From the NCBI GenBank assembly GCA_041082235.1, contig JBDOIG010000242.1, forward strand, positions 1-25,776: a stretch of 25,776 bases of DNA, in the 5' to 3' direction. A model generated the notes under the pieces. It ran no database searches. It was not told the origin of the DNA and worked only from the letters and a program-made list of their open reading frames with translations. Source of the stretch: CALJEL01 sp041082235. Its GTDB lineage: Bacteria > Nitrospirota > Thermodesulfovibrionia > Thermodesulfovibrionales > CALJEL01. A program made the translations under genes and the position numbers. Within the stretch, counting starts at the first letter, position 1; each line of letters starts with the position of its first letter. Below, piece by piece: positions 16,157 through 25,223 of the stretch.

Positions 16157-16185
16157 AGGAATATTATGTCATAATAGAAACCAAG

Positions 16186-17910
16186 ATGGTTAAAAAATTA
16201 ATGTTTACTATAATATTGGGTTTGATTGCTCTATCAGCCTGTGCCTCTGTGCAGACTGTCTCCCTGAAAGAGGAAAAACTTGAAATACGTGATAACGAGC
16301 TGTCACAGATTTTGTCAGGTGAGCTGGAAAATCCATATTTTTATTATATCCTTGGTTATCAGGCAGAGCTCCAGGGAGACTGGCAAAAGGGACTGTATTA
16401 TTACTCAAAGGCTGAATCACTTGACCCCAGATCGGTCTTTTTAAAGTTTCAGATAAGTAATCTCCTTATAAGGACTGGTAAGATTGAGGAGGCCATACTT
16501 AAAGCAGAAGAGGCAATAAAGATTAATCCTGATTATGTGCCGGGGCTTCTGCTTCTTGGCCAGCTTTATAATGCCCAGAAGAGGTCAGAGGATGCCATAA
16601 AGGCACTCCTGAAGGTTATAGAAAAAGAACCTTCCAGTAAAGAGGCATATATATTCCTTGGAAGTATCTATGCCTCCCTTGAAAGATTTGATGAGGCCCT
16701 CAAGCTCTTTGAAAATTTAAGCAAACAATTTCCTGATGAACCCCTTGCCTATTTTTATTCAGGCGCCATATACCTTGAAAAAAATGAGTCCGAAAAAGCA
16801 GAAAAGGCCTTTAAAGAGGCAATAGAGAAAAAGGATGATCTTGATGCCGCGTATTTTTATCTTGGATTGATTATGGAGATGAGAGATAATCTAAAAGAGG
16901 CAGAGAGATATTACAAAAAAACCATTGAGCTCAATCCACATAATCTACAGGCAAGACAGAGGCTCAGCCAGCTTTATATAAAACAGAAATCCTATGGTAA
17001 TGCCATCACAGAATTAAAAGAGTTCCTCAAACTTCTACCCCAGGACCTTGATGCCCACATGAGGCTCGGGCTCCTTTATACGCAGCAGGAAAATTATGAA
17101 AAGGCGATTGAGGAATTCAGACTCATACTCCAGAGAAAGCCTGATGCCATAGAGCCAAGATACTATCTTGCCCTCTGCCTTGGTGAAATTGGAAAGAATG
17201 ATGAGGCAATGAAAGAATTACAGAAGATCCTTGAATATGACCCGAACAATATAAATGCACTGCTTAACCTCGGACTCTTTCTCTCAAGACAGAAGAGATA
17301 TAGCGAGGCACTTGAGGTATATGGAAAACTGCTTAAACTCATACCTGATAGACCCGACCCCTATCTCTTCACTGGGTCACTGTATATCCAGATAAATGAG
17401 ACTGAAAAGGCAATCAATATCCTTGAGGAAGGGACCAGAAAATTCCCTGATCATCCGGATATGCACTTTAATCTGGCTGTTGCCTATGAAAAGGCAAGAA
17501 GATTTAATGAAATGGAAAAGGAGCTCAGAAAAACCATAGAACTTGACCCTGAGCATTATGAGGCAATGAATTATCTTGGCTATTCCTTCACAGAAAGAGG
17601 GATAAACCTTGATGAGGCCCTTAAACTCATACAGAAGGCCCTTGAACTAAAGCCAGACAGTGGACACATAATTGATAGCCTTGCCTGGGTCTATTATAAG
17701 ATGGGTAAATTCAATGAGGCCTTAAGAGAGATGAAGAGGGCCATTGAGATACTCAAAGATGACCCTACCCTTTTTGACCACCTCGGGGATATCTATAATG
17801 CCCTTGGCATGAAGGACCTTGCAAGGGAGGCATGGAAAAAGGCCCTTGAATTTATAGAGAAAGAACCATCCCTGAAAGAGGGAATTGAAAAAAAATTAAA
17901 AACCCCCTGA
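16186..17910 (+). CDS. TPR-repeat lipoprotein
   Basis: A 574-residue protein with a lipoprotein signal peptide: basic MVKK, a hydrophobic stretch, and lipobox LSAC with the lipidated Cys at 19. Almost all of the rest (about 50-560) is tandem tetratricopeptide repeats of 34 residues, such as AEKAFKEAIEKKDDLDAAYFYLG and repeats ending in A.K.LELKP. It should be membrane-anchored facing the periplasm and act as a protein-interaction scaffold; partners are unknown. Only 29 bp separate it from the divergent priA-like gene, so promoters must overlap the genes. A CATAAT at 16170-16175 is a possible -10, giving a near-leaderless message. ispE follows after 6 bp, implying co-expression. Confidence 0.88.
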   Translation: MVKKLMFTIILGLIALSACASVQTVSLKEEKLEIRDNELSQILSGELENPYFYYILGYQAELQGDWQKGLYYYSKAESLDPRSVFLKFQISNLLIRTGKIEEAILKAEEAIKINPDYVPGLLLLGQLYNAQKRSEDAIKALLKVIEKEPSSKEAYIFLGSIYASLERFDEALKLFENLSKQFPDEPLAYFYSGAIYLEKNESEKAEKAFKEAIEKKDDLDAAYFYLGLIMEMRDNLKEAERYYKKTIELNPHNLQARQRLSQLYIKQKSYGNAITELKEFLKLLPQDLDAHMRLGLLYTQQENYEKAIEEFRLILQRKPDAIEPRYYLALCLGEIGKNDEAMKELQKILEYDPNNINALLNLGLFLSRQKRYSEALEVYGKLLKLIPDRPDPYLFTGSLYIQINETEKAINILEEGTRKFPDHPDMHFNLAVAYEKARRFNEMEKELRKTIELDPEHYEAMNYLGYSFTERGINLDEALKLIQKALELKPDSGHIIDSLAWVYYKMGKFNEALREMKRAIEILKDDPTLFDHLGDIYNALGMKDLAREAWKKALEFIEKEPSLKEGIEKKLKTP

Positions 17911-17916
17911 GTTTAA

Positions 17917-18804
17917 ATGAAGCTCCTTGCACCTGCCAAGATAAACTGGTTTCTCCTTGCTGGTGAAAAAAGACCTGATGGTTACCATGACATACTGAGC
18001 CTCATGCAATTTATTGACCTCTTTGATGAGATAGAGCTTGAGCCTCATGAGGAGATAATAGTTGAGAGTGATCTTAATATTCCAGCAACAGAAAATTTAG
18101 CCTATAAAGCAGCCATGAAAGTCAGGGAGACAACAGGATGTAAATATGGCGTGAGGATAAGTATTAAAAAAAATATTCCTCCTGGTGCTGGTCTTGGAGG
18201 TGGAAGCTCTGATGCTGCCTCCACTCTTATTGGACTCAATAAGCTCTGGGGCCTCGGTCTTTCAACTGAAGAACTCACTGAGATAGGTGCATTAATAGGC
18301 TCTGATATACCATTTTTCTTAAATGGACCTTCTGCGATTGTGAAAGGAAGAGGAGATATAATTGAAAAAATAGAGATAAAGGACACCTATATACTTCTGC
18401 TTGTAAAACCGGAATTCAGTATCTCCACAGCCTGGGCATATAGTGAACTTGACAGGATAAGAAGACAAAACAAGAATAGTGTAACAGAAGAGCAGGAGAC
18501 CTGGAATTCAGAAGTCCTTACCCATTCCTCACTAAAGACTGTTCTAAGAGGCTCCTTCTTTACTGAACCGATATTTTTCAGAAATGACCTTGAAGAACCT
18601 GTCTTCAAAAGTTTTCCCTTCTTGAAGGACATTAAAAATAACCTTTCTGAAAAAGGAGCACTTTATTCTGCCATGACAGGAAGTGGCTCTGTCATATTCG
18701 GGGTATTCAAATCAGAACAGGAGGCCTCAGAGGCAAAGGATAAATTTAAAAAACACTGGACAAAGATAGTAAGGACAATTCCCATCTCAATTATTAATGA
18801 ATAA
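17917..18804 (+). CDS. ispE: 4-diphosphocytidyl-2-C-methyl-D-erythritol kinase
   Basis: A 295-residue GHMP kinase of the MEP isoprenoid pathway, phosphorylating CDP-ME. The N-terminal APAKINWFLLAGEKRPDGYH contains the catalytic lysine and substrate-binding text. The ATP-binding glycine loop PPGAGLGGGSSDAAS lies near residues 87-101, followed by GSDIPFFLNGPSAIVKGRGD. The C-terminal MTGSGSVIFGVF motif closes the GHMP fold. Length is normal. It begins 6 bp after the TPR lipoprotein gene without a strong Shine-Dalgarno of its own, so coupling is likely. Its 3' end overlaps the convergent pabB by 18 bp. Confidence 0.95.
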   Translation: MKLLAPAKINWFLLAGEKRPDGYHDILSLMQFIDLFDEIELEPHEEIIVESDLNIPATENLAYKAAMKVRETTGCKYGVRISIKKNIPPGAGLGGGSSDAASTLIGLNKLWGLGLSTEELTEIGALIGSDIPFFLNGPSAIVKGRGDIIEKIEIKDTYILLLVKPEFSISTAWAYSELDRIRRQNKNSVTEEQETWNSEVLTHSSLKTVLRGSFFTEPIFFRNDLEEPVFKSFPFLKDIKNNLSEKGALYSAMTGSGSVIFGVFKSEQEASEAKDKFKKHWTKIVRTIPISIINE

Positions 18805-19890
18805 AGAAAGAAACTCTGGCTTTTTGTGGTGTCTGCAGGAAAGCATTTCTACATCCTGGAATGCCTTCATCTTCAAATAAAGCTCTGCTAATTCCTTTTC
18901 TGGCTCAGAGTCCCAGACTATTCCACAGCCTGCATAATAGGACAATCTATTACCATTACCAATGGCTGTCCTTATAAGGACAGAAAGGACAAAATCACCA
19001 TCTGATTTAAGAAGCCCTCCACACCCACAGTAATAACTTCTTGGATGGGGCTCAAGGCCTTCTATTATCTCAACCGCCTTTCGCTTCGGAGCACCTGTAA
19101 CAGAGGCTGGTGGAAAGGTTGCCTTTATTATATTAATAATTTCTTTATCAGTAATTGCCTCCACTGTTGAATGCATCTGGAAAAGGGTCTGGTATTCTGT
19201 AATCTTGAAAAGTTCTGTTACCCTTACACTACCACTCCTTGCGATTCTACCAAGGTCATTTCTCATCATATCTGTAATCATAAGATTTTCAGCCCTATCC
19301 TTTTCGCTGTTTATAAGTGCATGAGCCGTAGTTGATGTGCCTTTTATGGGTTTACTCCTTATGATGCTGCCCTGTTTTTCAAGGAATAACTCCATAGAGC
19401 CTGAGATAATATAAAAGTCACCTGTATTAAGATAAAATGAATAAGGCACAGGCTGACTAATATGAAATTTATAAAATAAAGACTGAGGACTCCCATCAAA
19501 TTCAAAATCAAATCTATCTGTCAGATTTACCTGATAAATTGTTCCCTCTGCTATAAATTCCTTTATCTTCAGCACAGAATTTTTATAATCATCATCTTTA
19601 AGGGATGAACCCTTTAAAGAGAGCTTGCAGGGGTAGATCTCAGGGAATATCTCTTTAAAATCATTCAGTTCAATGAGGACAACAGGAGGAAGGTCCGATT
19701 TTTTTATGTTAAGATCAAGTAATTCTCCAGAGAGGTCATAGGAAATAATGATAAAATAATTCTTATTAAAGAAGGAAAACCTTCCGAGCTCATCAAGGTT
19801 ATTAAAAAATCTAAGATCACCTGTATCTGCCCTGTAAAAAAAGCCTTTATCTTTCTTAAGCCAGGTCCCATTCAGGATTAAGTCTTTCAT
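18787..19890 (-). CDS. pabB: Aminodeoxychorismate synthase component I
   Basis: A 367-residue chorismate-binding enzyme that makes 4-amino-4-deoxychorismate for folate. PIKGT (181-185) carries the K183 that distinguishes PabB from the PIAGT of anthranilate synthase TrpE. Other family segments are EGTIYQVNLTDRF, DMMRNDLGRIARSGSV, FPPASVTGAPKRKA and YYAGCGIVWDSEPEKELAE. The N-terminal domain is short (about 85 residues), so the protein lacks the longer tryptophan-binding domain of larger homologues. The glutamine amidotransferase PabA is not in this window. It starts in a 4-bp overlap with pabC. Confidence 0.93.
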   Translation of the reverse strand: MKDLILNGTWLKKDKGFFYRADTGDLRFFNNLDELGRFSFFNKNYFIIISYDLSGELLDLNIKKSDLPPVVLIELNDFKEIFPEIYPCKLSLKGSSLKDDDYKNSVLKIKEFIAEGTIYQVNLTDRFDFEFDGSPQSLFYKFHISQPVPYSFYLNTGDFYIISGSMELFLEKQGSIIRSKPIKGTSTTAHALINSEKDRAENLMITDMMRNDLGRIARSGSVRVTELFKITEYQTLFQMHSTVEAITDKEIINIIKATFPPASVTGAPKRKAVEIIEGLEPHPRSYYCGCGGLLKSDGDFVLSVLIRTAIGNGNRLSYYAGCGIVWDSEPEKELAELYLKMKAFQDVEMLSCRHHKKPEFLSLFINN

Positions 19891-20657
19891 TCCATGTTTT
19901 CCTCATCAATTATTCTATTAAGCTCCTGGATTATATCTTCGGATATGGGAAACTCATTATCCATAATCTTTGTAACCGGCACCGCACCTGATATACTGTT
20001 TGTAATAATCAGAGTGTCTGCATCCATTAACTCCTCAATCCCTATCCTCACCTCTTTTATATCAATCTTTTCCATCAATATGCTCAATGTAGTCCCTCTC
20101 AAGAGGCCACATTGGAGGCTGGGTGTCATAAAAAGGTCATCTTTTATCATTAAGAGATTTGATGAAGAGCATTCTGTTATCTCATCTCTTTCATTTAAGA
20201 TAATGGCATCATCAAATCCATCAATTACCGCCTTTCTTTTTACAAGGATATTGAAGAGATAATTCATGGTCTTGTGATATATTACCGGATCCCTTGAATT
20301 TCTCCTGAAAGGAGAGATGGTTAGATTAACGGCCTTAAGCCTTTTATAGGGTTTTACAATTACTACCGTTTTATAGCCATCTGGCAGGGAATCATATCTT
20401 GTGTCACCTGAAGCAATAAGACAGAACTTTACATAAAGATCTTTTTTCCCTCCTGTCTCTTTTTCAATAAGCTGGACAAATTCTTCAAAATCAGGACATG
20501 GTATCTTTAAAAAGTTGGCAGAACCCTTAAGCCTCTCATAATGCCTGATTAATTTCTTTGTCCTTCCCCTCCAAAGAATTGTCTCAAAAAGTCCCTCACC
20601 ATAAAGGAGTGTCCTGTTCAATTGGGGATGTCCGCTTATATCCTGAGGGTTGCTCAT
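19887..20657 (-). CDS. pabC: 4-amino-4-deoxychorismate lyase (PLP class IV aminotransferase fold)
   Basis: A 256-residue fold-type IV PLP enzyme expected to release pyruvate from aminodeoxychorismate to give p-aminobenzoate. The PLP lysine is K129 in HKTMNYL, and ITECSSSNL (E162) is the conserved cofactor-contact motif; YGEGLFETI at the N-terminus is also typical. D-amino acid or branched-chain aminotransferase activity cannot be excluded from sequence alone, but the 4-bp overlap with pabB makes the lyase assignment strong. Its start overlaps the pyrF stop by 4 bp. Confidence 0.9.
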   Translation of the reverse strand: MSNPQDISGHPQLNRTLLYGEGLFETILWRGRTKKLIRHYERLKGSANFLKIPCPDFEEFVQLIEKETGGKKDLYVKFCLIASGDTRYDSLPDGYKTVVIVKPYKRLKAVNLTISPFRRNSRDPVIYHKTMNYLFNILVKRKAVIDGFDDAIILNERDEITECSSSNLLMIKDDLFMTPSLQCGLLRGTTLSILMEKIDIKEVRIGIEELMDADTLIITNSISGAVPVTKIMDNEFPISEDIIQELNRIIDEENME

Positions 20658-21373
20658 GTGGACATAAGGTCTAATAAAACAAGCCTGAGGGCCTTAAGAG
20701 GGTCTTCCTCACGCATTATAGCCCTGCCAAGGACAATATAATCTGCTCCTGCCCTGAAGGCCTCCCTCGGTGTAACTGTCCTTTTCTGGTCATCAGGAGG
20801 ATTCCAGGAGAGTCTTATACCCGGGACAACAACAAGAAAATCCTTTCCACAGGAATTCTTTATGCTCTCTATCTCCTGACCAGAGGCAACAACACCGTCA
20901 AGACCTGCATTGAAGGCAAGCCTTGAAAGGTGTTTTACATGTGTCCTTGTACTATGAGGTATGCAGAGCTCATTTTTAAGTGCCTCGGAGGTCAGGCTTG
21001 TAAGTACTGTAACTCCTATTAATTTAGGCCTGGGAAGATTCTCCTTTAGACAGGTCTCCACAACTACATCCCTTGTCTGTCTCATCATATCAAGACCACC
21101 CGATGTATGCATATTCATCATAAACACACCCAGTCTGGTAGCGACCTTTGCAGTCCTGCTTACTGTATTAGGTATATCATGAAGTTTAAGGTCAAGAAAG
21201 ACCTTCTTGCCCTTTTGTGTTATCCTGCTGATAATCTCAGGGCCCCCTGCTGTAAAAAGCTCAAGACCAACTTTAAATATATGAATGTCCTCAGAAAACC
21301 TGTCCACAAGCTGAATGGCATACTCAGGATCATGGGTATCGAGGGAAAGTATTATGCGTTCTCTTACCGGCAT
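20654..21373 (-). CDS. pyrF: Orotidine 5'-phosphate decarboxylase
   Basis: A 239-residue TIM-barrel enzyme for the last step of UMP synthesis. The catalytic array D61-x-K63-x-x-D66 is seen in FLDLKLHDIPNTV. LSLDTHD and FKVGLELF at the N-terminus and VVPGIR plus GADYIVLGRAIM near the C-terminus form the phosphate site. It corresponds to the bacterial group 1 type. It is 1 bp downstream of dcd and overlaps pabC by 4 bp, so pyrimidine and folate-precursor genes share one message. Confidence 0.96.
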   Translation of the reverse strand: MPVRERIILSLDTHDPEYAIQLVDRFSEDIHIFKVGLELFTAGGPEIISRITQKGKKVFLDLKLHDIPNTVSRTAKVATRLGVFMMNMHTSGGLDMMRQTRDVVVETCLKENLPRPKLIGVTVLTSLTSEALKNELCIPHSTRTHVKHLSRLAFNAGLDGVVASGQEIESIKNSCGKDFLVVVPGIRLSWNPPDDQKRTVTPREAFRAGADYIVLGRAIMREEDPLKALRLVLLDLMST

Positions 21374-21374
21374 G

Positions 21375-21923
21375 TCAGACCTTTGGAAGTGTTATACCTT
21401 TCTGTGACTGATATTTCCCAGCCTTATCAGCATAGGATACCTCGCAGGGCTCTATACCCTTTAAGAATATAAGCTGGGCAATACCCTCATTTGCATAAAT
21501 TCTTGCTGGTAGGGGTGTTGTATTTGATATCTCAATGGTAACATGGCCTTCCCATTCTGGCTCAAGAGGGGTTACATTCACTATCAGGCCACATCTCGCA
21601 TAGGTGGATTTTCCAAGACATATGACAATAACATCCCTTGGTATTCTGAAATACTCCACAGAATAACCGAGGACAAAAGAGTTCGGTGGTATAATGCAGA
21701 CATCACCCCTGAATTCAACAAAGCTCTTCGGATCAAAATTCTTTGGATCAACTACCGTGGCATTTATATTAGTAAAGATCTTGAACTCATCTGCAATCCT
21801 CATGTCATAACCATAGGAACTCACTCCGTAAGAGATAACACCTTCTCTTACCTGCTCGGGACTGAAAGGCTCTATCATGCCCTTCCCTGCCATCTCCTTT
21901 ATCCATCGGTCATTCATTACCAT
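21375..21923 (-). CDS. dcd: dCTP deaminase
   Basis: A 182-residue trimeric enzyme of the dUTPase fold that converts dCTP to dUTP for thymidylate synthesis. Conserved text: SYGVSSYGYDMRIAD, the GKSTYARCGL phosphate motif, and TPLEPEWEGHVTIEISNT with the catalytic glutamate. A bifunctional dCTP deaminase/dUTPase cannot be ruled out by eye. The ATG at 21923 has GGGAGGA about 7 nt upstream; a second in-frame ATG two codons later is less well placed. It heads the dcd-pyrF-pabC-pabB series, 85 bp after cimA. Confidence 0.94.
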   Translation of the reverse strand: MVMNDRWIKEMAGKGMIEPFSPEQVREGVISYGVSSYGYDMRIADEFKIFTNINATVVDPKNFDPKSFVEFRGDVCIIPPNSFVLGYSVEYFRIPRDVIVICLGKSTYARCGLIVNVTPLEPEWEGHVTIEISNTTPLPARIYANEGIAQLIFLKGIEPCEVSYADKAGKYQSQKGITLPKV

Positions 21924-22008
21924 AAAATTCCTCCCGGGCTTAGACTTTCAAATAGATATTAAAATCGCTCATCGTGTAATCAGGAAATTCACCTCTTCAT
22001 CCATTCAC

Positions 22009-23577
22009 CTACAGCTTGGTCTTTAAAAGTTTGTATTCTATGCTGTCCACCAGTGCCTGCCATGATGCCTCTATTATATTTTCAGAGACTCCAACTGTCC
22101 CCCATCTCTCATGTTCATCGCCTGACTCAACAAGCACCCTCACCTTTGCAGCAGTCCCCTTCCCGGGCTGAAGTACCCTTACCTTATAGTCATGAAGTTT
22201 AACACCCTTTAAGGCTGGATAAAATCTCTCAAGTGCCTTTCTCAGGGCATTATCAAGGGCATTGACAGGACCATCACCGGTGGCTGCTGTATGCTCCACA
22301 TGTCCGGCAACCTTTACCATTATAGTTGCCTCGCTGAAAGGTTCTACACCATCCTTTCTCTTTTCCACCGTAACCCTGAATCCTATAAGATCAAAGAACT
22401 TTCTGTAAAGACCCAGGTGCTTCTTCATCAGAAGCTCAAAGGATGCCTCTGCTGCCTCAAACTGAAATCCCTGGTTTTCCAGTTCCTTAAGCGTTGAAAC
22501 AAGGTCTTTAAGCTCCGGTGAATCAGGGTCAATTTTTATTCCAAATTCCTGAGCCTTTCTCAGGATATTGCTCTTGCCTGCCAGATCACTGAGAAGAACC
22601 CTCTGAGAATTTCCAACAAGCTCGGGTCTTATATGTTCATAGGTCTCAGGATTTTTTAATATAGCACTTACATGAACACCTGCTTTATGGGCAAAGGCGC
22701 TATCACCCACAAAGGGCTGGCGTTTGAAGTGCCTGAGATTGGCTATCTCATTAACGAATCTTGATACATCCCTGAGCTTTTTAAGATTCTCATCAGAAAT
22801 GCATCTGTACCCGAGCTTTAACTGAAGATTTGGCACAACAGAGCAGAGATTGGCATTCCCGCATCTCTCCCCGAGACCATTTATCGTGCCCTGAACCTGT
22901 ATTGCTCCTTCCTGAACAGCCACAATAGAATTGGAGACAGCACAATCCGAGTCATTATGGGCATGTATTCCAAGGGGTGTCTTTATGATGGTCTTAACAG
23001 TCCTCACAGCCTCTGCAATTTCTAAGGGCAAACTGCCTCCATTTGTATCACAGAGGATAATCCTGTCTGCTCCTGCCTTCTCTGCCTCCCTTATGCATTT
23101 AAGGGCATATTCAGGATTGTTTTTATAACCATCAAAGAAATGCTCTGCATCAAAAAAAACAAGAAGCATTTTCTTTTTGAGATAATAGATGGAATCATAA
23201 ATCAGCCTGAGATTTTCATCAAGGCTGCATCTAAGGGCTTCTTTTACATGAAAGTCCCAGGTCTTACCAAATATGGTAACTATCTCTGTAGATGCCTCAA
23301 GGAGCTCCTTTAAAAGTGTGTCCTCAGATGGTTTATGTCTTGGTCTGCAGGTACTTCCAAAGGCAACCAGCCTGGCATTCTTTAATTTAAGTTTTTGAGC
23401 CCTCTTGAAAAATTCTGTCTCCTTTGGATTTGAGCCAGGCCATCCACCTTCAATAAAATGAATCCCAAACTCATCCAGCCTTTCTGCAATCCTGAGCTTA
23501 TCCTCCACAGAAAAGGCTATGTCCTCTGCCTGTGCACCATCCCTCAGGGTGGTATCGTATATCTCAATTCTTTTCAT
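22009..23577 (-). CDS. cimA: (R)-citramalate synthase
   Basis: A 522-residue enzyme of the LeuA superfamily that condenses pyruvate and acetyl-CoA to citramalate, feeding threonine-independent isoleucine synthesis. The N-terminal YDTTLRDGAQAEDIAFSVEDK is characteristic of the CimA subgroup rather than LeuA. The metal-binding HAHND, followed by GTINGLGERCGNANL, completes the barrel. FVGDSAFAHKAGVHVSAI and a C-terminal LeuA-dimer regulatory domain (about 385-520) follow; that domain usually carries feedback inhibition. AAGG lies about 9 nt before the ATG. lysC is upstream on the same strand, now separated by 276 bp holding repeat copy B. Confidence 0.94.
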   Translation of the reverse strand: MKRIEIYDTTLRDGAQAEDIAFSVEDKLRIAERLDEFGIHFIEGGWPGSNPKETEFFKRAQKLKLKNARLVAFGSTCRPRHKPSEDTLLKELLEASTEIVTIFGKTWDFHVKEALRCSLDENLRLIYDSIYYLKKKMLLVFFDAEHFFDGYKNNPEYALKCIREAEKAGADRIILCDTNGGSLPLEIAEAVRTVKTIIKTPLGIHAHNDSDCAVSNSIVAVQEGAIQVQGTINGLGERCGNANLCSVVPNLQLKLGYRCISDENLKKLRDVSRFVNEIANLRHFKRQPFVGDSAFAHKAGVHVSAILKNPETYEHIRPELVGNSQRVLLSDLAGKSNILRKAQEFGIKIDPDSPELKDLVSTLKELENQGFQFEAAEASFELLMKKHLGLYRKFFDLIGFRVTVEKRKDGVEPFSEATIMVKVAGHVEHTAATGDGPVNALDNALRKALERFYPALKGVKLHDYKVRVLQPGKGTAAKVRVLVESGDEHERWGTVGVSENIIEASWQALVDSIEYKLLKTKL

Positions 23578-23621
23578 ATATAATTACCTTATCTTAATCA
23601 CTTTTCAAAACAAAATATGCA

Positions 23622-23636
23622 ATTGCAATATCCTGA
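23622..23636 (+). repeat. Left 15-bp direct repeat flanking element B
   Basis: ATTGCAATATCCTGA occurs here and again, exactly, at 23834-23848. The pair brackets element B and looks like a target-site duplication or recombination scar. Confidence 0.7.
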
Positions 23637-23833
23637 AACTTGCCAACAGAGATAGTGGGGGTGCCGAAAGGCCTTTATTCGACACCTTAATGCAAGTTTT
23701 TTAATCAACATTACCTAACATGACCTCCTTCACCTTTTGGTGAAAACTCTTTGTGACATAATAAATAAATTTTTGTCGCTTTATAAAGGCATTGAGGTAT
23801 ACCCCAGTATGTAATGCGTATTTCTAACGGCAG
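23637..23833. repeat. MITE-like ~197-bp element, copy B (family 2)
   Basis: Occupies most of the 276-bp lysC-cimA gap. Its ends are imperfect inverted repeats: TGCCAACAGAGATA (23641-23654) against the complement of 23819-23832 (10 of 14), then GCCTTTAT (23671-23678) against ATAAAGGC (23783-23790). The core shares with copy A the TTCACC/GGTGAA hairpin (23729-23744), ACATAATAAATAAA (23756-23769) and TTTGTCGCTTTATAAAG. There is no open frame of note. It lacks the family-1 palindrome found in copy A. Confidence 0.75.
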
Positions 23834-23848
23834 ATTGCAATATCCTGA
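23834..23848 (+). repeat. Right 15-bp direct repeat flanking element B
   Basis: Exact second copy of ATTGCAATATCCTGA, ending 5 bp before the lysC stop codon (23854-23856 on the minus strand). Confidence 0.7.
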
Positions 23849-23853
23849 CTCCT

Positions 23854-25071
23854 TCAGACCCTGGCAAGTTCAAAGGTGTCATGCAATACCCTTACAGCAA
23901 GCTCGGTATATTTTGCCTCTATAAGACATGAGACCTTAATCTCAGAGGTGCTTATTGCCATAATATTTATACCATGGGCAGCCAGGGTTTCAAACATCTT
24001 TGCTGCAACACCTGAATGGGTCCTCATACCCACTCCCACAATGGAAACCTTTGCAATATCCTCTCTCAGGTCAACACCAGAAGCTCCGAGTTCCTTTGCA
24101 ATGGCTTCGGTTATTGATAATGCCTTTTTTGAATCAGTCTTCGGGACAGTAAAGGAGATGTCAGTTGCCTTCCCATCACTTGAGACATTCTGAACAATCA
24201 TATCAACCACAATATTGGCATCTGCTATAGCCTTGAAGAGTCTCGCTGCAATACCTGGCCTGTCAGGTACTGCCTTGATGGTAATCTTTGATTGATTCTT
24301 ATCATAGGCAACTCCTGATACAACAACCTTCTCCATCTCTTTATCCTCCTTTGTTACCAGTGTTCCAGGGTTATCATTAAAACTTGATCTCACTATAACA
24401 GGCACATTATACTTCATGGCAAACTCCACAGACCTTGTCTGTAGCACTTTTGCTCCAAGGCTTGCAAGTTCAAGCATCTCTTCATAGGATATTTTATCAA
24501 GTTTTCTTGCCTCTGGCACTATGTTGGGATCAGTTGTATAAACACCATCAACATCAGTGTAAATCTCACAAAGGTCTGCATTAAGGGCAGCAGCAATAGC
24601 CACTGCTGTGAGGTCCGAGCCTCCCCTTCCCAGTGTGGTAACCTCATCAGACTCTGTTATACCCTGAAATCCTGCAACAACAACAATATAGCCTTCCTCA
24701 AGTGCCCTCTTTGCCCTGTCTGCCTCTATCCTCTCAATCCTTGCCTTGGTATGAACAGGCTCTGTTATTATACCCATCTGCCTTCCTGTAAGGGCTATTG
24801 CCTTTTTCCCCATTGCCTGGATAGCCATTGCTGTAAGGGCAGTGGTAATCCTCTCACCTGATGAGAGAAGAAGGTCCATCTCTCTCTCACCAGGATTAGG
24901 AGATACCTCATGGGCAAGTCTTATAAGTTTGTCTGTCTCACCTGCCATTGCAGAAACAACTACAACGACCCTGTTGCCCTCATCTGCTGTCCTTACCACC
25001 CGTCTGGCAACAGCCTTTATCCTCTCGGTATTGGCAACTGAGGTTCCACCATACTTCTGAACAATGAGCAT
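23854..25071 (-). CDS. lysC: Aspartate kinase with two ACT domains
   Basis: A 405-residue enzyme for the first step of the aspartate pathway (lysine, threonine, methionine). VQKYGGTSVAN is the kinase N-terminal signature; TTLGRGGSDLTAVAIAAAL and DVDGVYTTDPNIVPEA are further catalytic-domain hallmarks. Two C-terminal ACT domains (about 255-330 and 335-400) contain KITIKAVPDRPGIAARLF and VGVGMRTHSGVAAKMFETL and should bind inhibitory amino acids. The frame is open upstream to 25137, but the ATG at 25071 fits the family and has AGGAGG 10 nt upstream; the extension reads through that ribosome-binding site. With cimA downstream, the pair supplies aspartate-family and isoleucine precursors. Confidence 0.94.
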   Translation of the reverse strand: MLIVQKYGGTSVANTERIKAVARRVVRTADEGNRVVVVVSAMAGETDKLIRLAHEVSPNPGEREMDLLLSSGERITTALTAMAIQAMGKKAIALTGRQMGIITEPVHTKARIERIEADRAKRALEEGYIVVVAGFQGITESDEVTTLGRGGSDLTAVAIAAALNADLCEIYTDVDGVYTTDPNIVPEARKLDKISYEEMLELASLGAKVLQTRSVEFAMKYNVPVIVRSSFNDNPGTLVTKEDKEMEKVVVSGVAYDKNQSKITIKAVPDRPGIAARLFKAIADANIVVDMIVQNVSSDGKATDISFTVPKTDSKKALSITEAIAKELGASGVDLREDIAKVSIVGVGMRTHSGVAAKMFETLAAHGINIMAISTSEIKVSCLIEAKYTELAVRVLHDTFELARV

Positions 25072-25223
25072 CTCTATCCATCCTCCTGAAACAATTTTAT
25101 GTTTAAGCCTTAAGTCAAGGTAATAATTATCCCGCAATCATTTCTAATTTATATATAATTTTTATATTTTACTCTAAAGGAAGAATAAATTAAAACTGAC
25201 TCTATCTCGTGATAATTTGTCAG

